Assembly: GCA_016708725.1 (NCBI GenBank)
Contig: JADJFE010000013.1
Location: 116,341 to 180,340, forward strand
Reading direction: 5' to 3'
Length of the DNA stretch: 64,000 bases
DNA from: Candidatus Aalborgicola bjergmarkensis
Lineage (GTDB): Bacteria; Pseudomonadota; Gammaproteobacteria; Burkholderiales; Burkholderiaceae_C
This document shows positions 9,693 through 18,184 of the stretch, piece after piece. Position 1 is the first letter of the stretch. Each line of letters opens with the position of its first letter. The notes below the pieces were generated by a model, which saw only the letters and a list, made by a program, of their open reading frames with translations, was not told where the DNA came from and did not search any database. Made by a program: the position numbers and the translations under genes.

Positions 9693-10972
9693 TGCCTTTC
9701 GCACTCCCCGGTCACCCGCACATCCACTATGCCGACAACCAGTTGCATGTAGAAGGCTGCCACCTTGATGCACTCGCAAGCCAATACGGAACGCCATTGT
9801 TTGTTTACTCCCGCGCTTCCATGTTGCATGCCCTGGCGGCTTACCAACGCGGTCTGAAGGGGCGCAATGCCCAGATTTGCTACGCCATGAAAGCCAACCC
9901 GTCCTTGGCCATTTTGCAAGTTTTCGCACAAGCCGGCTGTGGTTTCGACATTGTTTCCGGCGGTGAACTCACGCGCGTGTTGACTGCGGGCGGAGTGGCT
10001 TCCAGCATCGTTTTCTCTGGTGTTGGCAAAACCCGCAAGGAAATGCGCGAGGCTTTGCTGGCTGGCATTGGCTGCTTCAACGTGGAAAGCGAAGCCGAGA
10101 TTGATGTACTCAACACGGTGGCACTGGAGACGGGGAAAATTGCCCCGATCAGCATCCGCGTCAACCCGGATGTGGACCCGCAAACCCACCCCTATATTTC
10201 AACCGGCCTCAAAGGCAACAAATTCGGCATCACGCACCAGCGTGCACTGGCCACCTACTTGCACGCAGCCTCCCTGCCGGGTCTGCGTATTGTCGGCATT
10301 GACTGCCATATTGGCTCCCAGATTACCCAGGTAGCGCCTTACCTGGATGCACTGGAGCGCGTGCTTGACCTCGTAACAGCTATCGAGTCAGCGGGCATCC
10401 CCATCGAACATCTGGATTTTGGCGGTGGCCTGGGCATCCACTACAAAGACGAGACGCCCCCTGGTGCCGACATGCTGTGGCACAAATTGCTGGAGCGCCT
10501 GGATGCCCGAGGCTTTGGACAACGCAAATTGCTGCTCGAACCAGGCCGCTCCCTGGTTGGCAACGCCGGGGTTTGCGTCACCGAAGTACTATTCATGAAG
10601 CCCGGCGAGCAGAAGAATTTTTGTATCGTCGATGCCGCCATGAACGATTTGCCACGACCCGCCCTCTACCAAGCCTTCCACACTATCGTTCCTTTGCAAC
10701 AAGACAAGCAAGCCGGACCGGATGCTGCAGTCTATGACATCGTAGGCCCGGTATGCGAAAGTGGCGACTGGCTCGGACGTGAGCGCCAACTCACACTACA
10801 GGCCGGTGACCGATTGGCCGTGCTATCTGCCGGGGCGTACTGCATGAGCATGTCCAGCAACTACAACTCCCGGCCACGCTGCGCCGAAATACTGGTCGAT
10901 GGCAACCACGCCCACCTGATCCGCACGCGCGACACCATTTCCGACCAGATGTATGGCGAGCACCTGCTGTAA
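9689..10972 (+). CDS. lysA: Diaminopimelate decarboxylase
   Basis: 427 residues (starts at ATG 9689 or the adjacent ATG 9692). A PLP-dependent fold-III enzyme that converts meso-diaminopimelate to L-lysine, the last step of lysine synthesis. Visible signatures: CYAMKANPSLAIL with the PLP lysine, the FDIVSGGEL segment, DCHIGSQI, the glycine-rich phosphate site LDFGGGLGI, EPGRSLVGNAG, and the C-terminal CESGDWLGRER with the catalytic Cys of the partner subunit. Translationally coupled to lptM. Confidence 0.97.
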   Translation: MMPFALPGHPHIHYADNQLHVEGCHLDALASQYGTPLFVYSRASMLHALAAYQRGLKGRNAQICYAMKANPSLAILQVFAQAGCGFDIVSGGELTRVLTAGGVASSIVFSGVGKTRKEMREALLAGIGCFNVESEAEIDVLNTVALETGKIAPISIRVNPDVDPQTHPYISTGLKGNKFGITHQRALATYLHAASLPGLRIVGIDCHIGSQITQVAPYLDALERVLDLVTAIESAGIPIEHLDFGGGLGIHYKDETPPGADMLWHKLLERLDARGFGQRKLLLEPGRSLVGNAGVCVTEVLFMKPGEQKNFCIVDAAMNDLPRPALYQAFHTIVPLQQDKQAGPDAAVYDIVGPVCESGDWLGRERQLTLQAGDRLAVLSAGAYCMSMSSNYNSRPRCAEILVDGNHAHLIRTRDTISDQMYGEHLL

Positions 10973-11006
10973 ACCCAGGTTTACGGTTTACACTTGCACA
11001 AAAATC

Positions 11007-11092
11007 GCGAGGGTGGCGTAATTGGTAGCCGCAACACGTTTAGGTCGTGTCGTCCTTCGGATGTAGGGGTTCGAGTCCCCTCCCTCGCACCA
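11007..11092 (+). tRNA. tRNA-Leu (UAG)
   Basis: An 86-nt class II tRNA with encoded CCA. The acceptor stem is GCGAGGG pairing with CCCTCGC, the anticodon stem-loop is ACACG-TTTAGGT-CGTGT with anticodon TAG at 11041-11043, followed by a short variable arm (GTCCTTCGGAT region) and the T-arm GGGGTTCGAGTCCCC. It reads codon CUA. Confidence 0.97.
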
Positions 11093-11184
11093 TCTAACAA
11101 AAATCAGTGCTTCCCACTTAAAGCGGGACAGCACGGCATTGCGACAGGCTCCGGGATACTTCCAGTCAAAGCCAAAACGCTCCT

Positions 11185-11225
11185 TATACAATAGCTGCCC
11201 CCGCATACCCCATAAGGCTTATAGC
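11185..11225 (-). repeat. Dispersed 45-bp repeat, copy 1
   Basis: Reverse-orientation copy with core AATAGCTGCCCCCGCAT and the downstream arm CCATAAGGCTTATAG. It lies in the left arm of the intron-split element. Confidence 0.6.
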
Positions 11226-11330
11226 CCGATTTGCCATGCAAAAATACCCGACAACGGCCCGTTTTGATGCCTCATGGCGGCATTAGCATCGCCTTGACCC
11301 GTTTTGAAGGGCAAAATTCAAGGTAAATAT

Positions 11331-11380
11331 GGCTGTACGCCTTATGTACCAAGCGGGAGTAGCTATGTTTTTTGCATAGA
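11331..11380 (+). repeat. Dispersed 45-bp repeat, copy 2
   Basis: Forward-orientation copy: GGCTGTACGCCTTATG then AAGCGGGAGTAGCTATG. It faces copy 1 across about 105 bp, forming an inverted pair. Confidence 0.55.
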
Positions 11381-11394
11381 CAGCGCCGCAGACG

Positions 11395-13333
11395 ATAGGG
11401 GTAGAGAAGGACGCCGTCCTCCCCTCCCTCCGAACCGTGCGTGCAGTTTTCCCGCACACGGCTCTCCAGTCAGTGGTTTCCTCATCGGGATTGGCTCGCT
11501 AACTGATAGGCTTGCGTCATGGTGAACAGTCCCAAGTTTGCGAAGTAAGCATTTGGCCAGCGTGTATGATCTTCTCGGCATCGTCCCATACCCGGTCGTT
11601 TGTCCTGCTTGCGCAGTATCGCCCGTAGTCGCCTGCGGATAAATCCGTCCAGCGTTGGGAATGTGCGTCGGTGGGCATGTTTGAAATATCCAAACCAGCC
11701 TTTGATTGTCGGGGTGAGGTCTGCAACAATTACGCTCATGCTGTCGCCTCTGGTACGAGCCGTCTTTTGGCGTATTTTGTCCTTGAACCCTTGCAGGCTC
11801 TTCTTCCTCACCCAGCGCCTGCCTGCCTCAAACCGGTAGCCCAGAAACTCGAAACCTTGCCCATCTACCAGACAGTCTCCTGCATGGGTCTTGTCCGGGT
11901 GTAGGCTTAGGCCGTTTTCTTCTACCCACGCTTTGACTTCTTCCAGCGCCTTATGCGCTTGTGGCGCACTTTTGCACAAAATCACAAAGTCGTCTGCGTA
12001 GCGCACCATTTTGTAGCCTGACCCTGTCATTTTCACATCCAAAGGATGCAGATACAGATTGGCCAGCAGCGGGCTGATGACAGCTCCTTGTGGGGTGCCT
12101 GCCGTTGGTGTCCATCGCTCTGCTTCCTTGACAATGTCCTGACAAAGCCAGCTATCGAGCAGTTCCAGCAATTTGCCATCGCTGATGTGCGCCCGAATCC
12201 TGGTTCTTAGCAGTTCGTGCGGAATACTGTCGAAGTAGCCCTTGATGTCGGCATCGACCACGTGGGTGTAGCCTTGCTTCAGGTACGCATCAACTTCCCG
12301 CAGCGCATCCTTGCAGCCTTTGCCAGGGCGAAATCCGTAACTCATGGGTAGAAACTCCCACTCAAAGATCGGCTCAATCACCATTTTCACCGCCGTTTGG
12401 ACGATTCTGTCTTTAACGGTGGGTATCCCCAGTGGACGCGTTTTACCGCCGGCCTTGGGTATTTCCACACGTTTGACTGCCTGGGGTTGATACCTTCCTT
12501 GTTCGAGGTCTTTCGCCAGTTCGTTCAGATATACCAGTTCTTTGGCTGCAAACATTTCAACACTTTGTCGGTCTATTCCTGCTGCCCCTTTGTTGGCTTG
12601 AACTTGCGCCCACGCCGCTTGCAGAGTGCTTGGTCGATAGACCTTGTCGATCAAACTGAACCATTTACTTCCTTTGACGCCGTTACCCAGCGCCGCCAAC
12701 ATACGCTCTGTCCAGATAGTACGATCCACCCATCTCCATTCGGCTGGGACGGATTCAGTTTGTTTAGCCATTTCTGGCACTGGCACTAATTCGCTCATGC
12801 TCTCGCTCTCTCTGAATTTCACGTTTCCACTTTCCTACCACCCTTCCCTGGCGCGGCTTTCCTACTCCGCGTTTCTCAGACTGCTGTCTGCAATGTTTAG
12901 GCGCGAGGGGCGAACCCCGGTTACTCAAACTCGCGTTTATCGGATCGTTTCCAATCCGTGTTGGCCCTGTTTGCTCTTGCAGCCCATCGGTACTACGATG
13001 GCTCTGACTCCTGCCTGCCGTCACCTCGGCTGACAGGTCTCCCCGCTTATCTCACTACACCTTCTCAACGTTGCGCCTCCAACCACGTTATGCAACCCCG
13101 GCATCGCTTTACACGCCATTACAGCGTACCGGGCGAATTTCGGACTTCGCCATTTCCCAGCAGGCTCGTCGTCACACGCCGCCGAATCGAGTTCGCTTTA
13201 CTGCGCACCGCCAATTCGTCTCCAGTTGCTCTCCACCCCGCTTCGCAGCGACGCAGTTACTTTCGACTACAGGGCTTTGGCTTACCCTGACACGGACTTT
13301 CACCGTGTTGATGTAGCGCCTTCACGGGCGCAC
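11395..13333 (-). mobile_element. Group II intron (about 1.94 kb)
   Basis: On the minus strand the intron begins with GTGCGCC at 13333, followed by the conserved domain I region including GGTGAAAGTCCGTG. Domain V is clear at about 11425-11465 (GAGCCGTGTGCGGG, loop, CGCACGGTTCGGAGG), and domain VI with a bulged A is in the final TCTCTACCCCTAT, giving a 3' end at 11395. The intron-encoded protein lies in domain IV (11482-12798). About 500 bp from 12830 to 13333 is structured intron RNA, not coding. Boundaries are predicted from consensus ends. Confidence 0.88.
11482..12798 (-). CDS. ltrA: Group II intron reverse transcriptase/maturase
   Basis: 438 residues from ATG at 12798 (a GTG 24 nt upstream is an alternative). 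The intron-encoded protein reverse-transcribes the intron into DNA and helps it fold and splice. RT domains run through PLGIPTVKDRIVQ, SYGFRPGKGC, DADIKGYFDSI, TPQGAVISPLLANLYL and the catalytic YADD (KMVRYADDFVIL). Domain X, the maturase part, follows (LTPTIKGWFGYFKHAHRRTF). There is no C-terminal HNH endonuclease domain, so mobility would not depend on a second-strand nick by its own protein. The frame is intact and the intron may be active. Confidence 0.95.
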   Translation of the reverse strand: MSELVPVPEMAKQTESVPAEWRWVDRTIWTERMLAALGNGVKGSKWFSLIDKVYRPSTLQAAWAQVQANKGAAGIDRQSVEMFAAKELVYLNELAKDLEQGRYQPQAVKRVEIPKAGGKTRPLGIPTVKDRIVQTAVKMVIEPIFEWEFLPMSYGFRPGKGCKDALREVDAYLKQGYTHVVDADIKGYFDSIPHELLRTRIRAHISDGKLLELLDSWLCQDIVKEAERWTPTAGTPQGAVISPLLANLYLHPLDVKMTGSGYKMVRYADDFVILCKSAPQAHKALEEVKAWVEENGLSLHPDKTHAGDCLVDGQGFEFLGYRFEAGRRWVRKKSLQGFKDKIRQKTARTRGDSMSVIVADLTPTIKGWFGYFKHAHRRTFPTLDGFIRRRLRAILRKQDKRPGMGRCREDHTRWPNAYFANLGLFTMTQAYQLASQSR

Positions 13334-13579
13334 AGGGAGTGGCAGGAGCCACGAATTCGCGTCTTCCGACGCTCCCACAGGAATCACATCCAGCCTGTAC
13401 GGAAATAGACAATGCCTTGCCTGTCCCGCCTTAAGTGGGAAGCCGTGCATGGCAGCAACTTTTATGGCGGGAAACACCCGCAATTCTGGCTATAGATGGC
13501 GGCAATGGCTCCGATATGAGAAGCGTTAGAGCCTCGCTTTCCCGCAAGGCCACAACCCGTAGCCATTCAAGAGACCATC

Positions 13580-14497
13580 ATGTTTGCCAACACTTTGTCC
13601 ATCGCCCCTGCCGCACTACGTAGCCCCTACGCAGCTGCTGCGGCTCGCGTCCAGCCGATACGGCCAGTCGTGGCGCGTGAGCCATCGAACGAGTCTTTTG
13701 CCCCTCGGGAGCGCCAGGCGGCCCGCGCGCAGGGAACAAGCTATACCCCAGGTGCCAAAGGCTCTACGGGGGATGGCCTGTATTTGCGCAACGGAAAACT
13801 GCCCCATGCCTCCAATAGCAATGGTGCCAATGCCTACCAGGCGGCTTTTTCCGTGGACCGCCAGGACAGCCTGGAATTGCAGATCAAGACGGCTGACGGT
13901 GACATCGCCACCATCAGCCTGGCGCAAAGCCAGAGTTCCAGCGCCACCGTGCAGGCAACTTCCAGCAAGAAAGGCGCAACATTGACCCTGGACACGAAAG
14001 ACAGCTCCTCCTTGAATGTGCAGATGGCGGTACGAGGCGAACTCGATGCAGAGGAAACCCAATCCATCAACGCGCTGGTGCAACAGATCAGTAGCGTCGC
14101 CCAGGACTTCTTTGCGGGTGACATGCAGCAAGCCATGGATGCCGCCACACACATCGACATCGGCCAGCAATCATCGGGTGAACTCAGTGCGTTCTCAGTC
14201 GATTTGCGCAGCACCGAAGTGCGCCGGGCTGTGACGGCCTACCAAGGTGTCGCCGATGTCTGGACGCCGCCGCCCAAAGATTCAACACCGGCACCAACGC
14301 CAGCACCGGCACCGGAAAACGTTCTTGTGCAAAGTCCCCCGGCTGCAGGCGTGGGCGACACCTTCATGCAGCGCATGCAGGCACTGCTTGACCAGTTCAT
14401 GCCCAGTTTCCAGGACATGATCCAGCCCAAGGATGCGTCTGTAGCATCAGAGTTGACACAAGAAGTAGCGCAGGATATGCAGCAAATACCAGCGTGA
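13580..14497 (+). CDS. Uncharacterised protein with Pro-rich linker
   Basis: 305 residues, not recognised. The N-terminal 90 residues are Ala/Arg/Ser-rich and low complexity, with no signal peptide. A central beta-rich segment (about 95-155, LELQIKTADGDIATISLAQ and repeats of Ser/Thr) leads to a helical part with INALVQQISSVAQDFFAGDMQ, which resembles a domain I have seen in unnamed proteobacterial proteins (low certainty). A Pro/Ala linker (about 232-250) and a Met/Gln-rich tail end it. It starts 137 bp after the inverted-repeat element and stands alone before the PhaC-like gene. The upstream 13444-13579 gap shows no clear promoter. Confidence 0.7.
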   Translation: MFANTLSIAPAALRSPYAAAAARVQPIRPVVAREPSNESFAPRERQAARAQGTSYTPGAKGSTGDGLYLRNGKLPHASNSNGANAYQAAFSVDRQDSLELQIKTADGDIATISLAQSQSSSATVQATSSKKGATLTLDTKDSSSLNVQMAVRGELDAEETQSINALVQQISSVAQDFFAGDMQQAMDAATHIDIGQQSSGELSAFSVDLRSTEVRRAVTAYQGVADVWTPPPKDSTPAPTPAPAPENVLVQSPPAAGVGDTFMQRMQALLDQFMPSFQDMIQPKDASVASELTQEVAQDMQQIPA

Positions 14498-14598
14498 TTG
14501 CCGCGCAGGCTTTCGGGTTTTGAAGATAATGGCTGTGCCCGCTACCGCTACCGCTACCGTTACCGGTTCACAGTCCCCTTACTTTGGATACCCGCCCC

Positions 14599-15765
14599 AT
14601 GAAGAACACGCAGACGCTCGACAGGCGCAAGATACAGCGCCCCCAATCGCCCGGTTTAGGTCAGAAGGTCTTCTGGGCTGCGGTCAATTCGCTGGAAAAG
14701 CGCCTGTTCGCGGAAAACTTCATCGTCTCCAACCAGACACCCTTTGAGGTGATTTTTCGCGAAGGCATCATGTCGGTGCGGCACTATCCCGCACTCAAGA
14801 ACAAATCCATCAAGGTAGGCGCATCCGATCTCAACGTGCGCCGCAAGAAACACCGTGTCCCGCTGGTCATGGTTCCGCCGCTGGCGGCCACCTCCATCAT
14901 TTTTGATTTACTACCCAATCGCAGCGTCGTCAGTTTCTTCCTGGCACACGGTTTTGATGTGTATCTGATTGACTGGGGCGATGTCACACCGCTCAACAAG
15001 GACCTTTCGCTCGAATCGTATGTGGCGCACTGGATGCCCGCCGCGCTAGAGCACATCCGCCAGCACAGCGCACAACAGGAACTGTCGCTGTTCGCGTACT
15101 GCATGGGGGGCTTGTTCGCGCTGATGTACGCTGCCGTGTCGCAAGACCCGAACATCCGCAACATTGTGACCGTGGCCAGTCCCGTCGATATGCACCAAAG
15201 CGGCGTTGCGGGGCGTGTGTTGTCGCTCATTCACCGGCCAGCCCGGCTGGTCTCACGCCTGTTTCACGTCTCGCTGCTCGATTTGCCCGCGAAGTATGTC
15301 CACGTTCCCGGTTGGCTGAATTCCCTGGCATTCAAACTGACCGACCCGATTGGCAACATCATGCACCGTTTCGATGTCTTGCTGCATCTGTGGGACCGCG
15401 AGTATCTCAAGGAACACCACACCATGGGAACCTGGTTCGACGACATGGCCGACTACCCCGGAGAAACCATCAAGGACATGGCCGTGCATATGCTGATCAA
15501 CAACAGGATGTCCAAGGGACACATGCGTATTGGCAGCAAGGAAGCCAGTTTCAAGCAGATTCAGTCCTCGTTGCTGGCATTCGCGGGCGACAAGGACACG
15601 CTGGTCAGCGTTGAAGCCGCGCGCAAGGTGCTCGACATCATTTCCTCGCAGGACAAATCATTTTTCGTCGTCCCCGGCGGCCATGCGGGGGTGTTTGCCG
15701 GCAGCCAGGCACCCGATAACGCCTGGACCATCAGTGCGCATTGGCTTGCCAAGCGCTCCAACTGA
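14599..15765 (+). CDS. PhaC-like poly(hydroxyalkanoate) synthase / alpha-beta hydrolase
   Basis: 388 residues from ATG 14599. PHA synthases polymerise hydroxyacyl-CoA into storage granules using a Cys-Asp-His triad. Here the lipase-like box is AYCMGG with Cys where lipases have Ser, the Asp is in AFAGDKDTLV, and the His in PGGHAGVF; DVYLIDWGDVTPL is the family's conserved strand-loop. The length is near that of class III PhaC (about 355-390) and shorter than class I (about 590), so it may need a partner or be a granule-associated hydrolase. The upstream gap 14498-14598 holds a short GCTACC tandem repeat (about 14537-14560). It is convergent with uvrD. Confidence 0.8.
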   Translation: MKNTQTLDRRKIQRPQSPGLGQKVFWAAVNSLEKRLFAENFIVSNQTPFEVIFREGIMSVRHYPALKNKSIKVGASDLNVRRKKHRVPLVMVPPLAATSIIFDLLPNRSVVSFFLAHGFDVYLIDWGDVTPLNKDLSLESYVAHWMPAALEHIRQHSAQQELSLFAYCMGGLFALMYAAVSQDPNIRNIVTVASPVDMHQSGVAGRVLSLIHRPARLVSRLFHVSLLDLPAKYVHVPGWLNSLAFKLTDPIGNIMHRFDVLLHLWDREYLKEHHTMGTWFDDMADYPGETIKDMAVHMLINNRMSKGHMRIGSKEASFKQIQSSLLAFAGDKDTLVSVEAARKVLDIISSQDKSFFVVPGGHAGVFAGSQAPDNAWTISAHWLAKRSN

Positions 15766-15789
15766 TGCGCAGTGGCCCAGGGGGAGACT

Positions 15790-18090
15790 TCAAGACACAG
15801 GGCTGAGTTTGGCCACACTCAATGCCAGCCATTTGGAGCCATGGCGCGAAAAGTTGATCTGGGCACGTGCATCGTCGCCCTTGCCCTCCAGCGTCAATAC
15901 CGTTCCTTCGCCAAACTTGGCATGAAAGACCTTCTGGCCGATGCGCAAGCCATACGCGGCCCCGGCAGAACTCTGGCGCACCACGCCTTGACCAAATTGA
16001 TCAAAACCGCCTGTATCGCTTGTGGAATGTGCGGGAGAAGCTATTGAATGCATAGCATTGCCAGAGGCTGATGCTTTGTGCCTGGGGGTCAACCACTTCA
16101 GGCATTCCTCGGGCAACTCGTCAAAGAAACGGCTCTTGAGGTTCATGCGTGTCTGCCCATGCAGCATGCGCGACTGTGCGTGACTCAGGTACAAACGCTG
16201 GCGCGCGCGCGTGATAGCCACGTACATGAGCCGACGCTCTTCCTCCAGGCCGTCGTGGGCGCTCAGGGCCATTTCGTTGGGAAACAGGCCATCTTCCAGC
16301 CCGGTGATAAACACGCAGTCAAACTCCAGCCCCTTGGCGGCATGCACGGTCATGAGCTGAATGGCATCCTGGCCCGCCTGCGCCATGTTGTCGCCCGCTT
16401 CCAGCGCCGCATGGGTCAAAAATGCTGCCAGCGGCGACATCGTTTCCCCCGTTTCGTCAATGCCCGCCGCCATGGCATGGCGGCCAAATCCGGACTGCAC
16501 GACAAAGCTCTCGGCGGCATTGATCAATTCATCCAGATTCTCCAGTCGTTCGGCGCCTTCACGTTCGGCCTTGTAGTGGACAACCAGACCGCTGTGCTCC
16601 AGCATCAAAGCCACAATGTCGCGCAAATTTTTGCCCGATGCCTGCTCGCGCAAGACATCAATCTTGGCAACAAATCCGGCAATCGTCCCACCGGCACGCC
16701 CGCCCAGGGCGCTGACCGCATCGTGCAAGGAGCAGCCGGTGGTGCGCGCCAGGTCCTGCAATTGCTCCAGGCTGCGCAGGCCAATGCCACGCGCCGGGAA
16801 ATTGACCACGCGCAGGAAACTGGTGTCGTCGTTGGGGTTTTCCAGCAAACGCAGGTAGGCCAGCGCGTGCTTGATTTCGGCGCGCTCAAAAAACCGCAAG
16901 CCGCCGTAGACCCGGTACGGTATGGCGGCATTAAAAAGCGCGGATTCGAGCACCCGGCTTTGTGCGTTGGAGCGGTACAGCACGGCGATTTCATGGCGCG
17001 CCTGCCCTTCACGCACCAGCGACTGGATTTCTTCCACCAGCCACAGGGCTTCGTAATAGTCGCTGACGGCTTCGCGCACGCGCACCGGCTCACCCTGGCC
17101 TTGTTCGGTGCGCAGGTTCTTGCCCAGCCGCTGTGCGTTGTGGCTGATCAAGGCGTTGGCACTGTCCAGGATATTGCCAAAACTGCGGTAGTTCTGCTCC
17201 AGCTTGATCTGATGTTGCACCTTGAATTCGCGCACAAAATCTGCCATATTGCCCACACGCGCGCCACGGAAGGCGTAAATACTCTGGTCGTCATCGCCCA
17301 CTGCCAGAACCGCAGCGCCCGGTGTGTCCGGGCTGGCGTTTTCACCCTGGCCTGCGAGCATCTTGATCCAGGCGTACTGCAGCTTGTTGGTATCCTGAAA
17401 CTCATCGACCAGAATATGGCGAAAGCGCCGCTGGTAGTGCTCGCGCACCGGATCATGGTCACGCAGCAACTCGTAACTGCGCAGCATCAGCTCGCCAAAG
17501 TCCACCACGCCCTCGCGTTGGCACTGCTCTTCGTAGAGCTGGTAAATTTCCACCTTCTTGCGGGTCTCGGTATCGTTTACCTTGAGCGGCACCATCTGCG
17601 GGCGCAGTCCATCTTCCTTGCAGGCGGCTATGAACCACGCCAACTGCTTGGCTGGGTAACGCTCGGTGTCGATGTCGAACTGCTTGCAAAGCCGCTTGAT
17701 GGCGCTGAGCTGGTCTTGCGTATCCAGAATCTGAAAACTGGTCGGCAAATTGACCGCCCGGTGGTGCGCGCGCAGCATGCGGTTGCACAGCCCGTGGAAG
17801 GTGCCGATCCACATGCCGTGGATATTCAGCGGCAGCATGCCCGAGAGGCGCACCATCATCTCGCGGGCGGCCTTGTTGGTGAATGTCACCGCCAGGACGG
17901 AGCTGGAAGACGCCTGACCATTTTGCAACAGCCAGGCGATGCGGGTGGTGAGCACGCGGGTCTTGCCCGAGCCAGCACCCGCCAGAATCAGGGCGTGCTC
18001 GGCAGGCAGCGTCACGGCGGCGCGTTGTTCGGCATTCAATGTCGCCAGCAGGGACACGGAATCATTGAGAGAGGAAGGGTTTGTGATCAT
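15790..18090 (-). CDS. uvrD: DNA helicase II UvrD
   Basis: 766 residues from ATG 18090; a longer frame to 18186 would overlap the divergent dgt start and adds unconserved residues. UvrD unwinds DNA 3'-5' in nucleotide excision and mismatch repair. Superfamily 1 motifs: Walker A in GAGSGKTRVL, VTFTNKAAREM, motif II DEFQDTN, motif III VGDDDQSIYAFRGA, motif IV EQNYRS, motif V TVHAAKGLEFD and motif VI YVAITRARQRL. The C-terminal Tudor-like domain (GQKVFHAKFGEGTVL) is separated from the helicase by a linker that contains a copy of the dispersed 45-bp repeat, read in frame. Confidence 0.96.
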   Translation of the reverse strand: MITNPSSLNDSVSLLATLNAEQRAAVTLPAEHALILAGAGSGKTRVLTTRIAWLLQNGQASSSSVLAVTFTNKAAREMMVRLSGMLPLNIHGMWIGTFHGLCNRMLRAHHRAVNLPTSFQILDTQDQLSAIKRLCKQFDIDTERYPAKQLAWFIAACKEDGLRPQMVPLKVNDTETRKKVEIYQLYEEQCQREGVVDFGELMLRSYELLRDHDPVREHYQRRFRHILVDEFQDTNKLQYAWIKMLAGQGENASPDTPGAAVLAVGDDDQSIYAFRGARVGNMADFVREFKVQHQIKLEQNYRSFGNILDSANALISHNAQRLGKNLRTEQGQGEPVRVREAVSDYYEALWLVEEIQSLVREGQARHEIAVLYRSNAQSRVLESALFNAAIPYRVYGGLRFFERAEIKHALAYLRLLENPNDDTSFLRVVNFPARGIGLRSLEQLQDLARTTGCSLHDAVSALGGRAGGTIAGFVAKIDVLREQASGKNLRDIVALMLEHSGLVVHYKAEREGAERLENLDELINAAESFVVQSGFGRHAMAAGIDETGETMSPLAAFLTHAALEAGDNMAQAGQDAIQLMTVHAAKGLEFDCVFITGLEDGLFPNEMALSAHDGLEEERRLMYVAITRARQRLYLSHAQSRMLHGQTRMNLKSRFFDELPEECLKWLTPRHKASASGNAMHSIASPAHSTSDTGGFDQFGQGVVRQSSAGAAYGLRIGQKVFHAKFGEGTVLTLEGKGDDARAQINFSRHGSKWLALSVAKLSPVS
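16010..16056 (+). repeat. Dispersed 45-bp repeat inside uvrD
   Basis: CTGTATCGCTTGTGGAATG then GCGGGAGAAGCTATTGAATG. The copy is antisense within uvrD and encodes AMHSIASPAHSTSDTGG in the linker before the C-terminal domain, keeping the frame. Confidence 0.75.
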
Positions 18091-18184
18091 GCCCGATTGT
18101 AGAAAGGACTTGCAGGGACTTGGCCAGTAGGCCAGTAGAATCCGCCCGCACCAGACCGTTTGGCCTGTATCCTTTTGAAAAACC

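Larger units (their letters stand above)
11109..13443. mobile_element. Inverted-repeat-bounded element, split by group II intron
   Basis: Terminal inverted repeats of 23 bp, 11109-11131 (starting GCTTCCCACTTAAAGC) and 13421-13443, match at 22 of 23 positions, and the similarity continues loosely inward (GGCATTG on both arms). Removing the intron (11395-13333) leaves 396 bp with no transposase frame, so the outer unit looks like a MITE or an IS remnant. The left arm also holds two copies, in opposite orientation, of the window's 45-bp dispersed repeat. I see no convincing target-site duplication outside the repeats. Confidence 0.6.

Noticed and set aside
12830..13330. Several small frames on both strands
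   Set aside because: They lie in the structured RNA part of the group II intron (domains I-IV).
16078..18102. A 674-codon open frame on the plus strand
   Set aside because: It is antisense to uvrD, whose helicase motifs are complete; GC-rich third positions create such long shadow frames.
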